Numbered from the stretch's first letter, positions 7,061 through 16,316 are shown. The stretch: 64,000 bases of DNA from Sphingomonas sp. GC_Shp_5 (GCF_026540855.1 NZ_JALNUP010000004.1:62001-126000); one strand, 5' to 3'. Notes: a model not told the origin generated them from the sequence alone. A program made the numbers and translations.

Positions 7061-8451
7061 ACTTAGCCAAGTTATCCCCCGCGCTGCTGCTCGCCGGCTG
7101 CGCCATCCCGCACACCCAGCCGGCGGTCGCGCCGGTCGCCCCGTCGAGCCTCGGCCTTGCCGCCGAGGCCGCGCCGACGATCGGCGAGCGCTGGTGGGCA
7201 GGCTTCGCCGATCCGCAGCTCGATCGCATCGTCGACGAGGCCACCGCGGGCAACCCGACGCTGGCGGCGGCGCTCGCGCGCATCGCCCAAGCCCAGGCGG
7301 TGCTCTCCAGCCGCCGGGCGGACAACGGCCCGGACGTGGCGCTCGACGCCAACGAGCAATATGCCCGGCTGTCGGGCCGCTACACCATCCCGCCGCCTTA
7401 TGCGGGAACCACCCGGTTCGTCGGCCAGGGGCTGGTCAACCTCAACTGGAACCTCGATCTGTTCGGCCGCCAGAAGGCGGCGATCGAGGGCGCGCGCGCC
7501 TCCACCCGCGCCGCCGCGCTCGATCTCGCCGCGGCGCGGCTCGCCATCGCCGGCTCGGTGGTGCAGACCTATATCGATCTCGCCCGCGCCGAAAATGAGG
7601 CCGCGCTCGCCCGCCAGTCGATCGCCACCCGCGAGAATTCGCTGCGCCTCACCAACATCCAGATCCGCAACAAGCTCGCGAGCAACCTCCAGGCCGCCGC
7701 CGCGCAGACCTTGCTCGCACAGGCGCAGGGCGAGTTGGTCCGCGCCACCGGTGCCCGCGCGATCGCCGCCAACGCGCTCGCCGCGCTGGCCGGCCGCGGT
7801 ACCGATTATGCCGCCGCGCTCGCGCCCACCGCGATGCGGCTCGATGCCGCGTTGCCGCTGCCGGCACAGGTTCCCGCCGATCTGCTCGCCCGCCGGCCGG
7901 ACATCGCCGCCGCGCAGGCGCGGATCGATGCCGCGGTTGCCGGCCGCCGCGTCGCCCGCCAGGCCTTCTATCCTAACATCAACCTCGCCGCGATGGGCGG
8001 CTTCCAGGCGCTGGGGATCGGCAATCTGTTCAGCCTCGATGCCGGCACGGTCGGCGCAGGCCCGGCGATCCACCTGCCGCTGTTCGACAATGGCCGGCTC
8101 AAGGCCGATTATGCCGGCGCCACCGCGGCGCTCGATCTCGCCACCGCCGATTACAACGACCGCGTGATCGGCGCGGTGCGCGAGGCGGCCGACGCGATCG
8201 CCCAGGTGTCGAACCTCGCCGCCCAGCGTGACCGCAACGCCGCCGTCGTCCGCGGCTTCGCCGAGACCAACCGATTGAACGCGATCCGCATCTCCAGCGG
8301 GCTCGAGAGCCGGCTCGACGTGGTCGACAACGACATCCGCCTGCTCGACGCCCAGCTCGCCCAGACCAACCTCGCCGCCGACGCGGCCCGCCAGCGCGTC
8401 GCGCTGGTGCTGGCGCTCGGCGGCGGCTTCACTCCCCAGGAACCCCGCTGA
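7057..8451 (+). CDS. Outer-membrane efflux lipoprotein, NodT/TolC family
   Basis: A 464-residue outer-membrane channel subunit of a tripartite efflux pump. It starts with GTG, overlapping the MarR stop by 4 nt. The N-terminal signal ends in a lipobox LLAGC with Cys15 as the lipidated residue. The body has the duplicated outer-membrane efflux domain with long helical hairpins, including VNLNWNLDLFGRQKAAIEGA and LPLFDNGRLKADYAGATAAL, both family signatures. Its stop overlaps the next ATG (TGATG). It would link the HlyD-like adaptor and MFS pump to the exterior. Confidence 0.92.
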   Translation: MNLAKLSPALLLAGCAIPHTQPAVAPVAPSSLGLAAEAAPTIGERWWAGFADPQLDRIVDEATAGNPTLAAALARIAQAQAVLSSRRADNGPDVALDANEQYARLSGRYTIPPPYAGTTRFVGQGLVNLNWNLDLFGRQKAAIEGARASTRAAALDLAAARLAIAGSVVQTYIDLARAENEAALARQSIATRENSLRLTNIQIRNKLASNLQAAAAQTLLAQAQGELVRATGARAIAANALAALAGRGTDYAAALAPTAMRLDAALPLPAQVPADLLARRPDIAAAQARIDAAVAGRRVARQAFYPNINLAAMGGFQALGIGNLFSLDAGTVGAGPAIHLPLFDNGRLKADYAGATAALDLATADYNDRVIGAVREAADAIAQVSNLAAQRDRNAAVVRGFAETNRLNAIRISSGLESRLDVVDNDIRLLDAQLAQTNLAADAARQRVALVLALGGGFTPQEPR

Positions 8452-9668
8452 TGACCGACAATCGCGCTCCCGATCAGGCCTCGGACAACCAGCCCGCGGC
8501 CGAGCCAGCACCGCCGCCACCGCCGCCGCCCCCACCGCCGGCCAAGGGCAATGCCAAGGGCCGCAAGCGCTGGCTGCTGGTGCTCGGCGTCATCGTCGCC
8601 ATCGGCCTGATCGTCTGGGCGGTGTTCCACTTCCTGCTCGCCAAGCCAGAGGAGGAGACCGACGACGCCTATGTCGCCGGTGACGTCATCGCCATCACCG
8701 CGCGCGATCCGGGGCAGATCACCGCGATTCATGCCGATAATACCCAGACGGTGAAGGCCGGGCAGCCGCTGCTCGACCTCGACGCCGCCACCGCCGACGT
8801 CAACCTCGCCGCCGCCGAGGCCGATCTCGCCAAGGCGGTGCGCGCCACCCGCGCCGATTTCTCGCAGGTCAATGCGAGCGGCGCCTCGGTGGTCCAGGCG
8901 CGCGCCTCGCTCAGCGCCGCGGTCGCGGACTATGGCCGCCGCCAGGGCGCCGCGGCGCAGGGCGCGATCTCGGGCGAGGAACTCGCCCATGCCGCCGATG
9001 CGGTGAAGGTCGCCCGCGCCAACCTCAATCTCGCGATCAGCCAGCAGGCGCAGTCGCGCTCCGCGGTGCAGGGCACCAGCACCTCGAACAACCCCGCGGT
9101 GCTCGCCGCGATCGCCGCCTACCGCCGCGCCGCGATCGTGCGCAGCCACATGCACATCGCCGCGCCGATCGATGGCGTCGTCGCCCAGCGCACCGTGCAG
9201 ATCGGCCAGCAGGTCGCGCCGGGCACGCCGCTGATGGCGGTGGTGCCGCTCAACCGGGTGTGGATCGACGCCAACTTCCGCGAGACCCAGCTCAAGGACC
9301 TGCGCATCGGCCAGCCCGCCACCGTCACCTCGGACACCTATGGCGGCGACGTCGTCTATCACGGCAAGGTGATCGGCGTCGGCGCCGGATCGGGCAATGC
9401 CTTCGCGCTGCTGCCGCCGCAGAATGCCAGCGGGAATTGGATCAAGATCGTTCAGCGCGTGCCGGTGCGCATCGCGCTCGACGTCCGCGAACTGCAGCGC
9501 AGCCCGCTGCGGGTCGGTCTGTCGGTCGATGTCACGGTGGACACCGCCAATGTGTCCGGCGCGCTGCTCGGCGAGCCCGCGACCCAGGCCTATCAGGGCC
9601 GCGCCACCGACGGCAACGATCCTGCCGTCGAAGCCAAAATCCGCCAGATCATCGCGGCCAACCGGTGA
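8451..9668 (+). CDS. emrA: HlyD/EmrA family membrane-fusion (adaptor) protein
   Basis: A 405-residue periplasmic adaptor. The cytoplasmic N-terminus has a run of ten prolines interrupted only by the start of a KGNAKGRKR basic patch, followed by one transmembrane helix (WLLVLGVIVAIGLIVWAVFH). The biotinyl-lipoyl half-motifs are DDAYVAGDVIAITARDPGQI and HMHIAAPIDGVVAQRTVQIG, with an alpha-hairpin between them. The organisation matches EmrA partners of DHA2 transporters. The ATG overlaps the stop of the outer-membrane gene. After it comes an 82-bp repeat-like gap before the MFS gene, unusual in an otherwise overlapping operon. The symbol is by family analogy. Confidence 0.9.
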   Translation: MTDNRAPDQASDNQPAAEPAPPPPPPPPPPAKGNAKGRKRWLLVLGVIVAIGLIVWAVFHFLLAKPEEETDDAYVAGDVIAITARDPGQITAIHADNTQTVKAGQPLLDLDAATADVNLAAAEADLAKAVRATRADFSQVNASGASVVQARASLSAAVADYGRRQGAAAQGAISGEELAHAADAVKVARANLNLAISQQAQSRSAVQGTSTSNNPAVLAAIAAYRRAAIVRSHMHIAAPIDGVVAQRTVQIGQQVAPGTPLMAVVPLNRVWIDANFRETQLKDLRIGQPATVTSDTYGGDVVYHGKVIGVGAGSGNAFALLPPQNASGNWIKIVQRVPVRIALDVRELQRSPLRVGLSVDVTVDTANVSGALLGEPATQAYQGRATDGNDPAVEAKIRQIIAANR

Positions 9669-9679
9669 TGAGCCTGGCC

Positions 9680-9746
9680 ATGTCACCCTGCCTCTCCCAG
9701 GCGGAGAGGGGCGAGCCAGCGCAGCCGGCGCAGCGCGCGGGTGACG
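9680..9746. repeat. Short GC-rich repeat-like insert within the efflux operon
   Basis: The emrA-emrB gap holds CCTCTCC-CAGGC-GGAGAGG and a run of GCGCAGC-like words (AGCGCAGCCGGCGCAGCGCG). This style of intergenic element is common in high-GC genomes, but only one copy is in the window. It could form a hairpin affecting mRNA stability between the two cistrons. Confidence 0.45.
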
Positions 9747-9750
9747 CCTG

Positions 9751-11292
9751 ATGGCCTCCGCTCCTCCCATGCAGGCCCCGCTCACCGGCGGCAAGCTTGG
9801 CCTGGTCGCCTTCGCGCTCGCGCTCGGCACCTTCATGATGGTGCTCGACACCACCATCGCCAACGTCTCGCTGACCACCATCGCCGGCAATCTCGGCGTC
9901 TCCAGCGACAACAGCACTTGGATCATCACCGCCTTCGCGGTGGCGAACGGAGTCGCGGTGCCGCTCACCGGCTGGCTGATGGGCCGGTTCGGCGTGGTCC
10001 GCACTTTCTGCACCGCGGTGGCGCTGTTCACGCTCGCCTCCTTCCTGTGCGGCATCGCCTGGAGCCTGCAATCGCTGATCTTCTTCCGCATTCTCCAGGG
10101 TGCGGTGTCTGGCCCGATGATGCCCGGCAGCCAGGCGCTGCTGATCTCGGTGTTCCCGCCCGACAAGCGCTCCACCGCACTTGGCGTCTGGTCGATGACG
10201 ACGCTGGTCGGCCCGGTGATGGGCCCGATCCTCGGTGGCTACATCTCCGACAATTACCACTGGAGCTGGATCTTCCTGATCAACGTGCCGTTTGGCATTT
10301 TCACCGCTTTGGTGTGCTGGAACGGCCTCAAGAGCCGCGAGACGCCGACCCGCAAGCTGCCGATCGACACCGTCGGCCTCGGCCTGCTCGTCACCTGGGT
10401 CGGCGCGCTGCAGATCATGCTCGATCTCGGCAAGAATGCCGATTGGTTCAACGATCCGGCGATCTGCGTGCTCGCGGTGATCGCGGTGATCGGCTTCCTT
10501 GCCTGGGTGATCTGGGAACTGACCGACGCCAACCCCGCGGTTGATCTGTCGCTGTTCAAGAGCCGCAACTTCGCGATTGGCAACATCGCCTTCTGCCTCG
10601 GCTATGCGGTGTTCTTCGCCAACATCCTCATCCTGCCGCTCTGGCTGCAGACCCAGGTCGGCTATACCGCGACCTGGGCGGGGCTGATCGCGGCACCAAG
10701 CGGGATGGTCGCGGTGGTGCTGTCGCCGTTCGCGGCACGCCTGTCGGGCAAGGTCGACGCGCGCATCCTGGCGACGATCTCGTTCCTCGCCTTCGGCCTC
10801 TCCTATTGGATGCGCTCAGGATATACGCCGAGCGCCAGCGCCTATGATTTCATGCTGCCGCTCGCCGTCCAGGGCGTGGCGATGAGCATCTTCTTCCTGT
10901 CGATGCTGACCATCTCGCTGGACAAGATCCCGCCCCAGCAACTGCCCTCGGCGACCGGCCTGTCCAACTTCGCGCGCATCGTCGCCGGCTCGTTCGCCGC
11001 CTCGATCATCACCACGGCGTGGGACCGGCGCGAGGCGCTGCACCAGAGCCGGCTCGCCGAGACGATCGGCCAGGGCATGCCGCTGCAGATGGCGTTCCAG
11101 TCGCTGCAGAAGCTGGGCATGACTTCCACCCAGGCGGCGGGTGCGGTGACGCGGCAGATGGTCCAGCAGGCCTATCTGCTCGCTTCCACCGATCTGTTCA
11201 GGCTGTCGGCCTGGCTGTGCGTCGGGCTGACGATCATCGTCTGGTTCACCCGCCGGCCAGGAGCGATCAGCGGGCATGTGGCGGCGGATTGA
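9751..11292 (+). CDS. emrB: DHA2 family MFS multidrug transporter (EmrB/QacA type)
   Basis: A 513-residue inner-membrane drug:proton antiporter with about 14 hydrophobic segments. Family motifs are visible: MMVLDTTIANVSL (motif D1), GWLMGRFGVVRTF (motif A), and FFRILQGAVSGPMMPGSQAL (motif C region). Length is typical for EmrB. It completes the regulator, channel, adaptor and pump operon starting at the MarR gene. The ATG follows a repeat-containing gap, with no strong ribosome site seen. The likely substrates are hydrophobic toxins, uncouplers or phenolics. A 16-bp-stem hairpin follows the gene. Confidence 0.93.
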   Translation: MASAPPMQAPLTGGKLGLVAFALALGTFMMVLDTTIANVSLTTIAGNLGVSSDNSTWIITAFAVANGVAVPLTGWLMGRFGVVRTFCTAVALFTLASFLCGIAWSLQSLIFFRILQGAVSGPMMPGSQALLISVFPPDKRSTALGVWSMTTLVGPVMGPILGGYISDNYHWSWIFLINVPFGIFTALVCWNGLKSRETPTRKLPIDTVGLGLLVTWVGALQIMLDLGKNADWFNDPAICVLAVIAVIGFLAWVIWELTDANPAVDLSLFKSRNFAIGNIAFCLGYAVFFANILILPLWLQTQVGYTATWAGLIAAPSGMVAVVLSPFAARLSGKVDARILATISFLAFGLSYWMRSGYTPSASAYDFMLPLAVQGVAMSIFFLSMLTISLDKIPPQQLPSATGLSNFARIVAGSFAASIITTAWDRREALHQSRLAETIGQGMPLQMAFQSLQKLGMTSTQAAGAVTRQMVQQAYLLASTDLFRLSAWLCVGLTIIVWFTRRPGAISGHVAAD

Positions 11293-11314
11293 GGTTGTTC
11301 GCATCGGCCAGCAA

Positions 11315-11358
11315 GTGAGGGCCGCCGTCCTCGGTCAAAGGCGGACGACGACCCTCAC
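11315..11358. terminator. Hairpin between convergent genes (likely bidirectional terminator)
   Basis: A 16-base left arm (11315-11330, GTGAGGGCCGCCGTCC) pairs with 11343-11358 around a 12-nt loop. On the minus strand all pairs hold if two G-U wobbles are allowed. There is no long T run, so its strength is uncertain. It separates emrB from the convergent small secreted protein gene. Confidence 0.55.
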
Positions 11359-11437
11359 CTGTGTTACAAAACGTTACTGGCGGTATCCCGTTCCGCGCCG
11401 GCCCCGGGGGGGAAGAGGCAGGGCGCGGAACGAGAAG

Positions 11438-11668
11438 TCAGTCGCGCGCAGTGACAGCGGCTAGCGGGGTGGGGCGAAGCTTGTCGTTGGCGGCGATCGT
11501 CTGCGCCTTGGTCTTGCAGAAATAGACGGGCGCGTGGCTGCCGATCTTGCCGGCGGGCATATGCACCTGCTGCTTGGTGCAGCCGGCGGCGACCTTGGCG
11601 TCGCTCGGCGCGGCGAGGGCGGGGGCGGTGGTCAGCAGCGCGGCGGCGGTCAGGGCAATGCGAATCAT
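11438..11668 (-). CDS. Small secreted protein of unknown function
   Basis: A 76-residue protein with a clear signal peptide (MIRIALTAAALLTTAPALAA, cleavage after ALA). The mature ~56 residues are basic and contain two cysteines (GCTKQQ and YFCKTK) that could form a disulfide in the periplasm. I do not recognise the family. It is a lone leftward gene, convergent with the efflux operon and divergent from the two-component system, so it may share the 136-bp intergenic promoter region with the response regulator. Confidence 0.7.
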   Translation of the reverse strand: MIRIALTAAALLTTAPALAAPSDAKVAAGCTKQQVHMPAGKIGSHAPVYFCKTKAQTIAANDKLRPTPLAAVTARD

Positions 11669-11804
11669 GGGTCATCTCCTCGGGGATGGTCTTGCCCTCA
11701 TCATCTAAGCACCCGTGATGTCGCACCATTGGCCCGCCCGTGACGAAGTGTGTCCTTGTCGCCGCCGCGTTGACCCCCGCCGGCGCCGCGCCTACCTCTG
11801 GGCC

Positions 11805-12515
11805 ATGACCGCCCCTACCATCCTCCTGGTCGAGGACGATCCCGCACTCCGGACCCTCACCACCCGCGCCCTCCAGGAAAACGGCTACACCGTGCGTCCC
11901 GCCTCGGCGGCGCCGGAGATGTGGCTGGCGCTGGACGCCGGCCCCGTCGACCTGATCCTGCTCGACATCATGCTGCCCGGCACCAGCGGCATCGATCTGT
12001 GCCGCAGCCTGCGCCAGAAGAGCGACGTGCCGATCATCTTCATCAGCGCCAAGGGCAGCGAGACCGACCGGGTGGTCGGCCTCGAGCTCGGCGCCGACGA
12101 TTATCTCGCCAAGCCGTTTGGCACCCGTGAGCTGATCGCCCGGGTCCGCGCGGTGCTGCGCCGCGGCAGCCTCGATCGCAGCCAGGGCGAGCGCGAGCAG
12201 GGCGTGCTCACCTTTGCCGGCTGGACGGTGACGCTGCCGCGCCGCGAGCTCAAGTCGCCGACCGGGGCGATCGTCGATCTCACCGGCGCCGAATTCGATC
12301 TGCTCGTCAGCCTCGCCGACCATGCCGGCCGGGTGATCGCGCGCGAGCGGCTGATCGAACTCTCCCGCACCCGCCTCGGCGACAGTTCGGACCGCAGCAT
12401 CGACGTGCTGGTCAGCCGCCTGCGCCGCAAGCTGTCGAGCGCGGGCAACGAGGCGCCGATCATCACCGTCCGCGGCGTCGGTTACATGTTCAACACCGAG
12501 GTCACGCGCGTATGA
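11805..12515 (+). CDS. Response regulator, OmpR/PhoB family
   Basis: A 236-residue transcription factor. The receiver domain shows VEDD near residue 10, phospho-acceptor Asp54 in LILLDIMLPGTSG, and the conserved Lys in YLAKPFG. The C-terminal winged helix has FDLLVSLADHAGRVIARERL and DRSIDVLVSRLRRKL with VRGVGYMF. The start at 11805 is used because the sequence before it lacks receiver similarity. It is followed 35 bp later by the sensor kinase, making an OmpR/EnvZ-like pair. The stimulus is unknown, but such pairs often respond to envelope stress or ions. Confidence 0.93.
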   Translation: MTAPTILLVEDDPALRTLTTRALQENGYTVRPASAAPEMWLALDAGPVDLILLDIMLPGTSGIDLCRSLRQKSDVPIIFISAKGSETDRVVGLELGADDYLAKPFGTRELIARVRAVLRRGSLDRSQGEREQGVLTFAGWTVTLPRRELKSPTGAIVDLTGAEFDLLVSLADHAGRVIARERLIELSRTRLGDSSDRSIDVLVSRLRRKLSSAGNEAPIITVRGVGYMFNTEVTRV

Positions 12516-12550
12516 TCCGGGGCCAAAGCTCCGGGGGCCAATGATCCTGC

Positions 12551-13885
12551 GTGACTGATGCTGGCCAGCGCGCCTTGAAGCGGCTGGTGCGCCCCTCGAT
12601 CGGCCTGATCGGCCAGATCGTCGCCATCCTGCTGCTGACGATGGTGATTGAGTTCGGCGTCAGCACGCTGCTCTACGAGCGCGCCAGCCAGTTCGCGGTG
12701 CGCGACGACGAGGCGCGCCGGCTCGCCGAGCATCTGGTGATCGCGCGCCGGCTGGTCGCCGAGCAGCCTGCCTCCAATCGCGCGCAGATGGCGGAGGATC
12801 TCACCACCGAACGCTATGCGATGCACTGGCAGCGCGCGCTGCCGCCGCCGCCGCCGATCGCGCCGGCGCTCGACAGCATGCGTCACCAGGTGGTCGAGTG
12901 GGAGCCGTCGCTCGCCGAAAGCGATATCCGGCTGCGCTTGCTGCGCCCGGGCCGTAGCTCGGTGGTGAGTGGCGGAGTGCGGCTGACCGATGGCAGCTGG
13001 CTCTATTTCCGCACTCTCGAGCCGATTCACAACCTCAACCTCGCCGCCGAGCGGATCGCGCTGGCGCTGATCCCGGCGCTGGCGCTGATGATCCTCGGCG
13101 GGCTGCTGATCCGCCACGCGTTGCGGCCGATGCGCCAGCTCGCGGTCGCCGCCGACAGTTTCGGCGACGGCGCGCACGAGCCGGTGCCCGAGGCAGGGCC
13201 CGCCGATGTCCGCCGCGTCGTCGCCGCGTTCAACCGGATGCAGGCGCGGATCCAGCGGCTGATCGCCGATCGGACGCAGGCGCTCGCCGCGGTTGGCCAC
13301 GACCTGCGCACGCCGCTCGCGCGGCTGCGGCTGCGCACCGAGCGGGTCACCGACACTGAGATCCGCACCGCGATCGACCATGACATTGCCGAGATGGAGG
13401 CGATGGTCGCCTCGCTGCTCGCCTTCCTCGGCGGCGACAGCGACCCCGAGCAACCCGCGCTGACCGACGTCGCGGTGCTCGCGGCGACGCTGATCGACGG
13501 CGTCGAGGACCGCGGCCTCGAGGGCTGCTACGTCGGCCCGGATCATTGCGAGATCACCGTCCGCCCCACCGCGCTCAAGCGCGCGCTCGGCAACCTCGTC
13601 GACAATGCGCTCCATTATGCCGGCAGCGTCACGCTGGCGATCGACAGCACGCCCGCGGGTGTCACCTTTCGCGTCGAGGACGATGGCCCCGGTATTCCGG
13701 ACGAGGCGCTGCGCCGCGTGCTCGATCCGTTCGTCCGCCTCGACACCGCGCGCCCGCGCGACACCGTCGGTTTCGGCCTCGGCCTGCCGATCGTCGCCCG
13801 CATCGTCGACACCGAGGGCGGCACGCTGACCCTCGCCAACCGCCGCGAAGGCGGCCTGCGCGCGGCGATGTTCCTGCCGCGCTGA
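12551..13885 (+). CDS. Sensor histidine kinase (EnvZ-like)
   Basis: A 444-residue membrane kinase starting with GTG. A first transmembrane helix (IGQIVAILLLTMVIEFGVST) and a second (IALALIPALALMILGGLLI) flank a periplasmic domain of roughly 130 residues. Then come HAMP, the HisKA box with His250 in AAVGHDLRTPLARLR, and the HATPase boxes NLVDNALHYA, DDGPGIP and GFGLGLPIV. It should phosphorylate the regulator encoded just upstream. The order regulator-kinase and the gap of 35 bp indicate one transcript. Confidence 0.93.
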   Translation: MTDAGQRALKRLVRPSIGLIGQIVAILLLTMVIEFGVSTLLYERASQFAVRDDEARRLAEHLVIARRLVAEQPASNRAQMAEDLTTERYAMHWQRALPPPPPIAPALDSMRHQVVEWEPSLAESDIRLRLLRPGRSSVVSGGVRLTDGSWLYFRTLEPIHNLNLAAERIALALIPALALMILGGLLIRHALRPMRQLAVAADSFGDGAHEPVPEAGPADVRRVVAAFNRMQARIQRLIADRTQALAAVGHDLRTPLARLRLRTERVTDTEIRTAIDHDIAEMEAMVASLLAFLGGDSDPEQPALTDVAVLAATLIDGVEDRGLEGCYVGPDHCEITVRPTALKRALGNLVDNALHYAGSVTLAIDSTPAGVTFRVEDDGPGIPDEALRRVLDPFVRLDTARPRDTVGFGLGLPIVARIVDTEGGTLTLANRREGGLRAAMFLPR

Positions 13886-14005
13886 TCCCGGCGATCCCGG
13901 CGGCGGCAACAATTCCTAACGAACGTGCGGCGCTGCAGCAAAACGTGCCGGCTACATACCATCCTCAATGCGGCCGCCTCGGTCGCGGGTGAAGGAGTAG
14001 GCCCC

Positions 14006-14704
14006 GTGAACGAACTGCTAGGCCGGGTTGTCAGTTTCGAGAAGAAGGTGTTCCAGGATCAGCACGCGCTGTACCACACCCTCGCGCACAACGGTCAGAG
14101 CCCCAAGGCGCTGATGATCTCCTGCGCCGATTCGCGCATCGTTCCCGAACATATCATGCAGGCCCAGCCGGGTGACCTGTTCGTGTGCCGCAACGCGGGC
14201 AACATCGTGCCCCCTTATGCCACCCAGCTCGGCGGCGTTTCGGCGACGGTGGAATATGCCGTCACCGCGCTCGGCGTGCGCGACATCATCGTCTGCGGCC
14301 ACAGCGATTGCGGCGCGATGAAGGGCCTGTCGGGCGATCCCGCCGATCTCGCCGCGATGCCCAACGTCGTCGGCTGGCTGCATCACGGCGCCGCCGCGCG
14401 ACAGGTGGTCGACCAGAGCTATCCCGAGCTTACCAACGGCGAGCGCGTCCGCGCGCTGAGCCTCGAGAATGTTGTCGCCCAGCTCGCCCATCTGCGTACC
14501 CATCCGTCGGTCGCCGCCGGCATCGCCAAGGGCCATATCTCGCTCCACGGCTGGTTCGTCGACATCCACGAGGGCGTGGTGCTCGGGCTCGACGGCCGCA
14601 CCGGCCGCTTCGTGCCGATGCGTGACGGCAACGACCTGCCCGTGGCGCATCCCGCCGCGCAGCGTCTCGCCTCCGACGTCGACTATCCCGAGGCGGCGGA
14701 ATGA
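14006..14704 (+). CDS. Beta-class carbonic anhydrase
   Basis: A 232-residue zinc enzyme interconverting CO2 and bicarbonate. Zinc ligands and catalytic residues are visible: C40-x-D42-x-R in SCADSRIVP, and H99-x-x-C102 in CGHSDCGAM. The start is a GTG at 14006 because AAGGAG lies 8 nt upstream. An earlier in-frame GTG at 13925 has no such site and adds non-family sequence. The stop overlaps the ATG of a SulP transporter (ATGA). This pairing suggests bicarbonate uptake and hydration are coupled, as in heterotrophic CO2 or pH homeostasis. Confidence 0.93.
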   Translation: MNELLGRVVSFEKKVFQDQHALYHTLAHNGQSPKALMISCADSRIVPEHIMQAQPGDLFVCRNAGNIVPPYATQLGGVSATVEYAVTALGVRDIIVCGHSDCGAMKGLSGDPADLAAMPNVVGWLHHGAAARQVVDQSYPELTNGERVRALSLENVVAQLAHLRTHPSVAAGIAKGHISLHGWFVDIHEGVVLGLDGRTGRFVPMRDGNDLPVAHPAAQRLASDVDYPEAAE

Positions 14705-16227
14705 CCAGCCAGGGGAAAAGGGGGCTGACGCTTCCTTCCTTTCAGACGGTCACGCGTGATTTCACCGCGTCGATCGTCGTCTTCCTGGTGGCGATGCCCT
14801 TGTGCATGGGCATCGCCATCGCCTCGGGCGTCCCGCCCGAAAAGGGCCTGATCACCGGGATCATCGGCGGTCTCGTCGTCGGCGCGCTCGCCGGCTCGCC
14901 GCTCCAGGTCAGCGGCCCCGCCGCGGGCCTAGCCGTGGTGGTGTTCGAGCTGGTTCGCGATCACGGCCTTTCCGCGCTCGGGCCGATCCTCGTCCTCGCC
15001 GGGCTGATCCAGTTCGTCGCCGGCGTCGCCCGGCTCGGCGGCTGGTTCCGCGCGATCTCGCCCGCGGTGGTCCACGGCATGCTCGCCGGAATCGGCGTGC
15101 TGATCGTCGCCGGCCAGTTCCACGTCCTGTTCGATGCCAAGCCGCTGCCGAGCGGCGCACAGAACCTCGCCGCCATGCCCGGTCGCCTGCTCGGGCTCCA
15201 GCCCGGCAACGCTCAGGCCGCCGAGCTCGCCTTTGCGGTCGGGCTCGTCACCATCGCCGCGATGCTCGGCTGGGAAAAGCTGCGTCCCGCGTCGCTCAAG
15301 CTCGTCCCCGGCGCGCTGATCGGCGTGCTCGCCGGCACCTTCGTCGCGCTCGGATTCGGGCTGCAGGTCGCGCATGTCGCGGTCCCTGAATCGATCACCG
15401 CGGCGCTGGCGCTGCCCGATGCCACGCTGTTCGCGCGCTGGCTCGATCCCGCCGTGATCACCGCCGCGATCGCGATCGCCTTCATCGCCAGCGCCGAGAC
15501 GCTGCTCTCGGCCGCCGCGGTGGACCGGATGCACGACGGCGTCCGCACCAACTACAACAAGGAGCTGCGTGCCCAGGGCATCGGCAACCTGCTGTGCGGC
15601 TTCGCCGGCGCGCTGCCGATGACCGGCGTCATCGTCCGCAGCTCGGCCAACGTCCAGGCCGGCGCCACCAGCCGGCTCTCGACCATCCTCCACGGCGCCT
15701 GGATCCTCGGCTTCGTCGCGCTGCTGCCCTGGCTGCTGCGCGAGATTCCGATGGCGGCACTAGGCGCGATCCTGGTCGTTACCGGCGTTCGCCTCGTCAG
15801 CATCGCCCATGCGCGTCACCTGTTCACCCATTATGGCGTGCTCCCGGCGCTGATCTGGGCGGCGACGCTGGTCACGGTGGTGGCGGCGGATCTGCTCACC
15901 GGCGTGCTGGTCGGCATCGGCCTGTCGCTGCTCGAGCTGGTGCCCCACCTCCGCGGCCTCAAGCTCAACGTCGCCGAGCGTCAGGAGAATGGCGCGCACG
16001 AGATCGATCTCGCCGGCGCCGCCACCTTCGTGTCGCTGCCCAAGCTCTCCGACACGCTCGATCGCGCGCCGCAGGGCTCGACGGTGCGGCTCGATCTGTC
16101 CAGGCTGCGCACCGTCGATCATACCTGCGCCGAGCTGCTCAAGGAGTGGTTCCAGCGCCGCCGCGCCGCCGGCGACCTGATCGAGGTGACCGGCGCCTCC
16201 GGCCGCATGGTCGCCTTCGCCCACTGA
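14701..16227 (+). CDS. SulP family inorganic anion transporter with STAS domain
   Basis: A 508-residue inner-membrane transporter. The SulP core begins with FTASIVVFLVAMPLCMGIAI and ASGVPPEKGLITGIIGGLVV, and multiple hydrophobic segments follow up to about residue 430. The C-terminal ~70 residues form a STAS-type domain (GAATFVSLPKLSDTL). SulP proteins carry sulfate, bicarbonate or chloride. Because translation is coupled to a beta-carbonic anhydrase, bicarbonate is the likeliest substrate, as proposed for related bacterial pairs, but sulfate cannot be excluded. A family B palindromic repeat follows the stop. Confidence 0.9.
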   Translation: MTSQGKRGLTLPSFQTVTRDFTASIVVFLVAMPLCMGIAIASGVPPEKGLITGIIGGLVVGALAGSPLQVSGPAAGLAVVVFELVRDHGLSALGPILVLAGLIQFVAGVARLGGWFRAISPAVVHGMLAGIGVLIVAGQFHVLFDAKPLPSGAQNLAAMPGRLLGLQPGNAQAAELAFAVGLVTIAAMLGWEKLRPASLKLVPGALIGVLAGTFVALGFGLQVAHVAVPESITAALALPDATLFARWLDPAVITAAIAIAFIASAETLLSAAAVDRMHDGVRTNYNKELRAQGIGNLLCGFAGALPMTGVIVRSSANVQAGATSRLSTILHGAWILGFVALLPWLLREIPMAALGAILVVTGVRLVSIAHARHLFTHYGVLPALIWAATLVTVVAADLLTGVLVGIGLSLLELVPHLRGLKLNVAERQENGAHEIDLAGAATFVSLPKLSDTLDRAPQGSTVRLDLSRLRTVDHTCAELLKEWFQRRRAAGDLIEVTGASGRMVAFAH

Positions 16228-16250
16228 CATGCCTGACTGACCTTCCCCCT

Positions 16251-16316
16251 CCGTTCGTGCTGAGCCTGTCGAAGCACCTGAGTCTCATGCCCTTCGGCAG
16301 GCTCAGGGCGAACGGG
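16251..16316. repeat. Palindromic repeat, family B
   Basis: Left arm CCGTTCGTGCTGAGCCTGTC then GAAGCA, and right arm CTTCGGCAGGCTCAGGGCGA then ACGG, forming a long imperfect stem downstream of the SulP gene. Three more copies occur near 41.2 and 43.2 kb. Possible terminator or REP-type element. Confidence 0.85.

Noticed and set aside
6581-11292. Efflux operon considered as a novel toxin-export system.
   Set aside because: Gene order and motifs match the well-known EmrRAB plus TolC arrangement.
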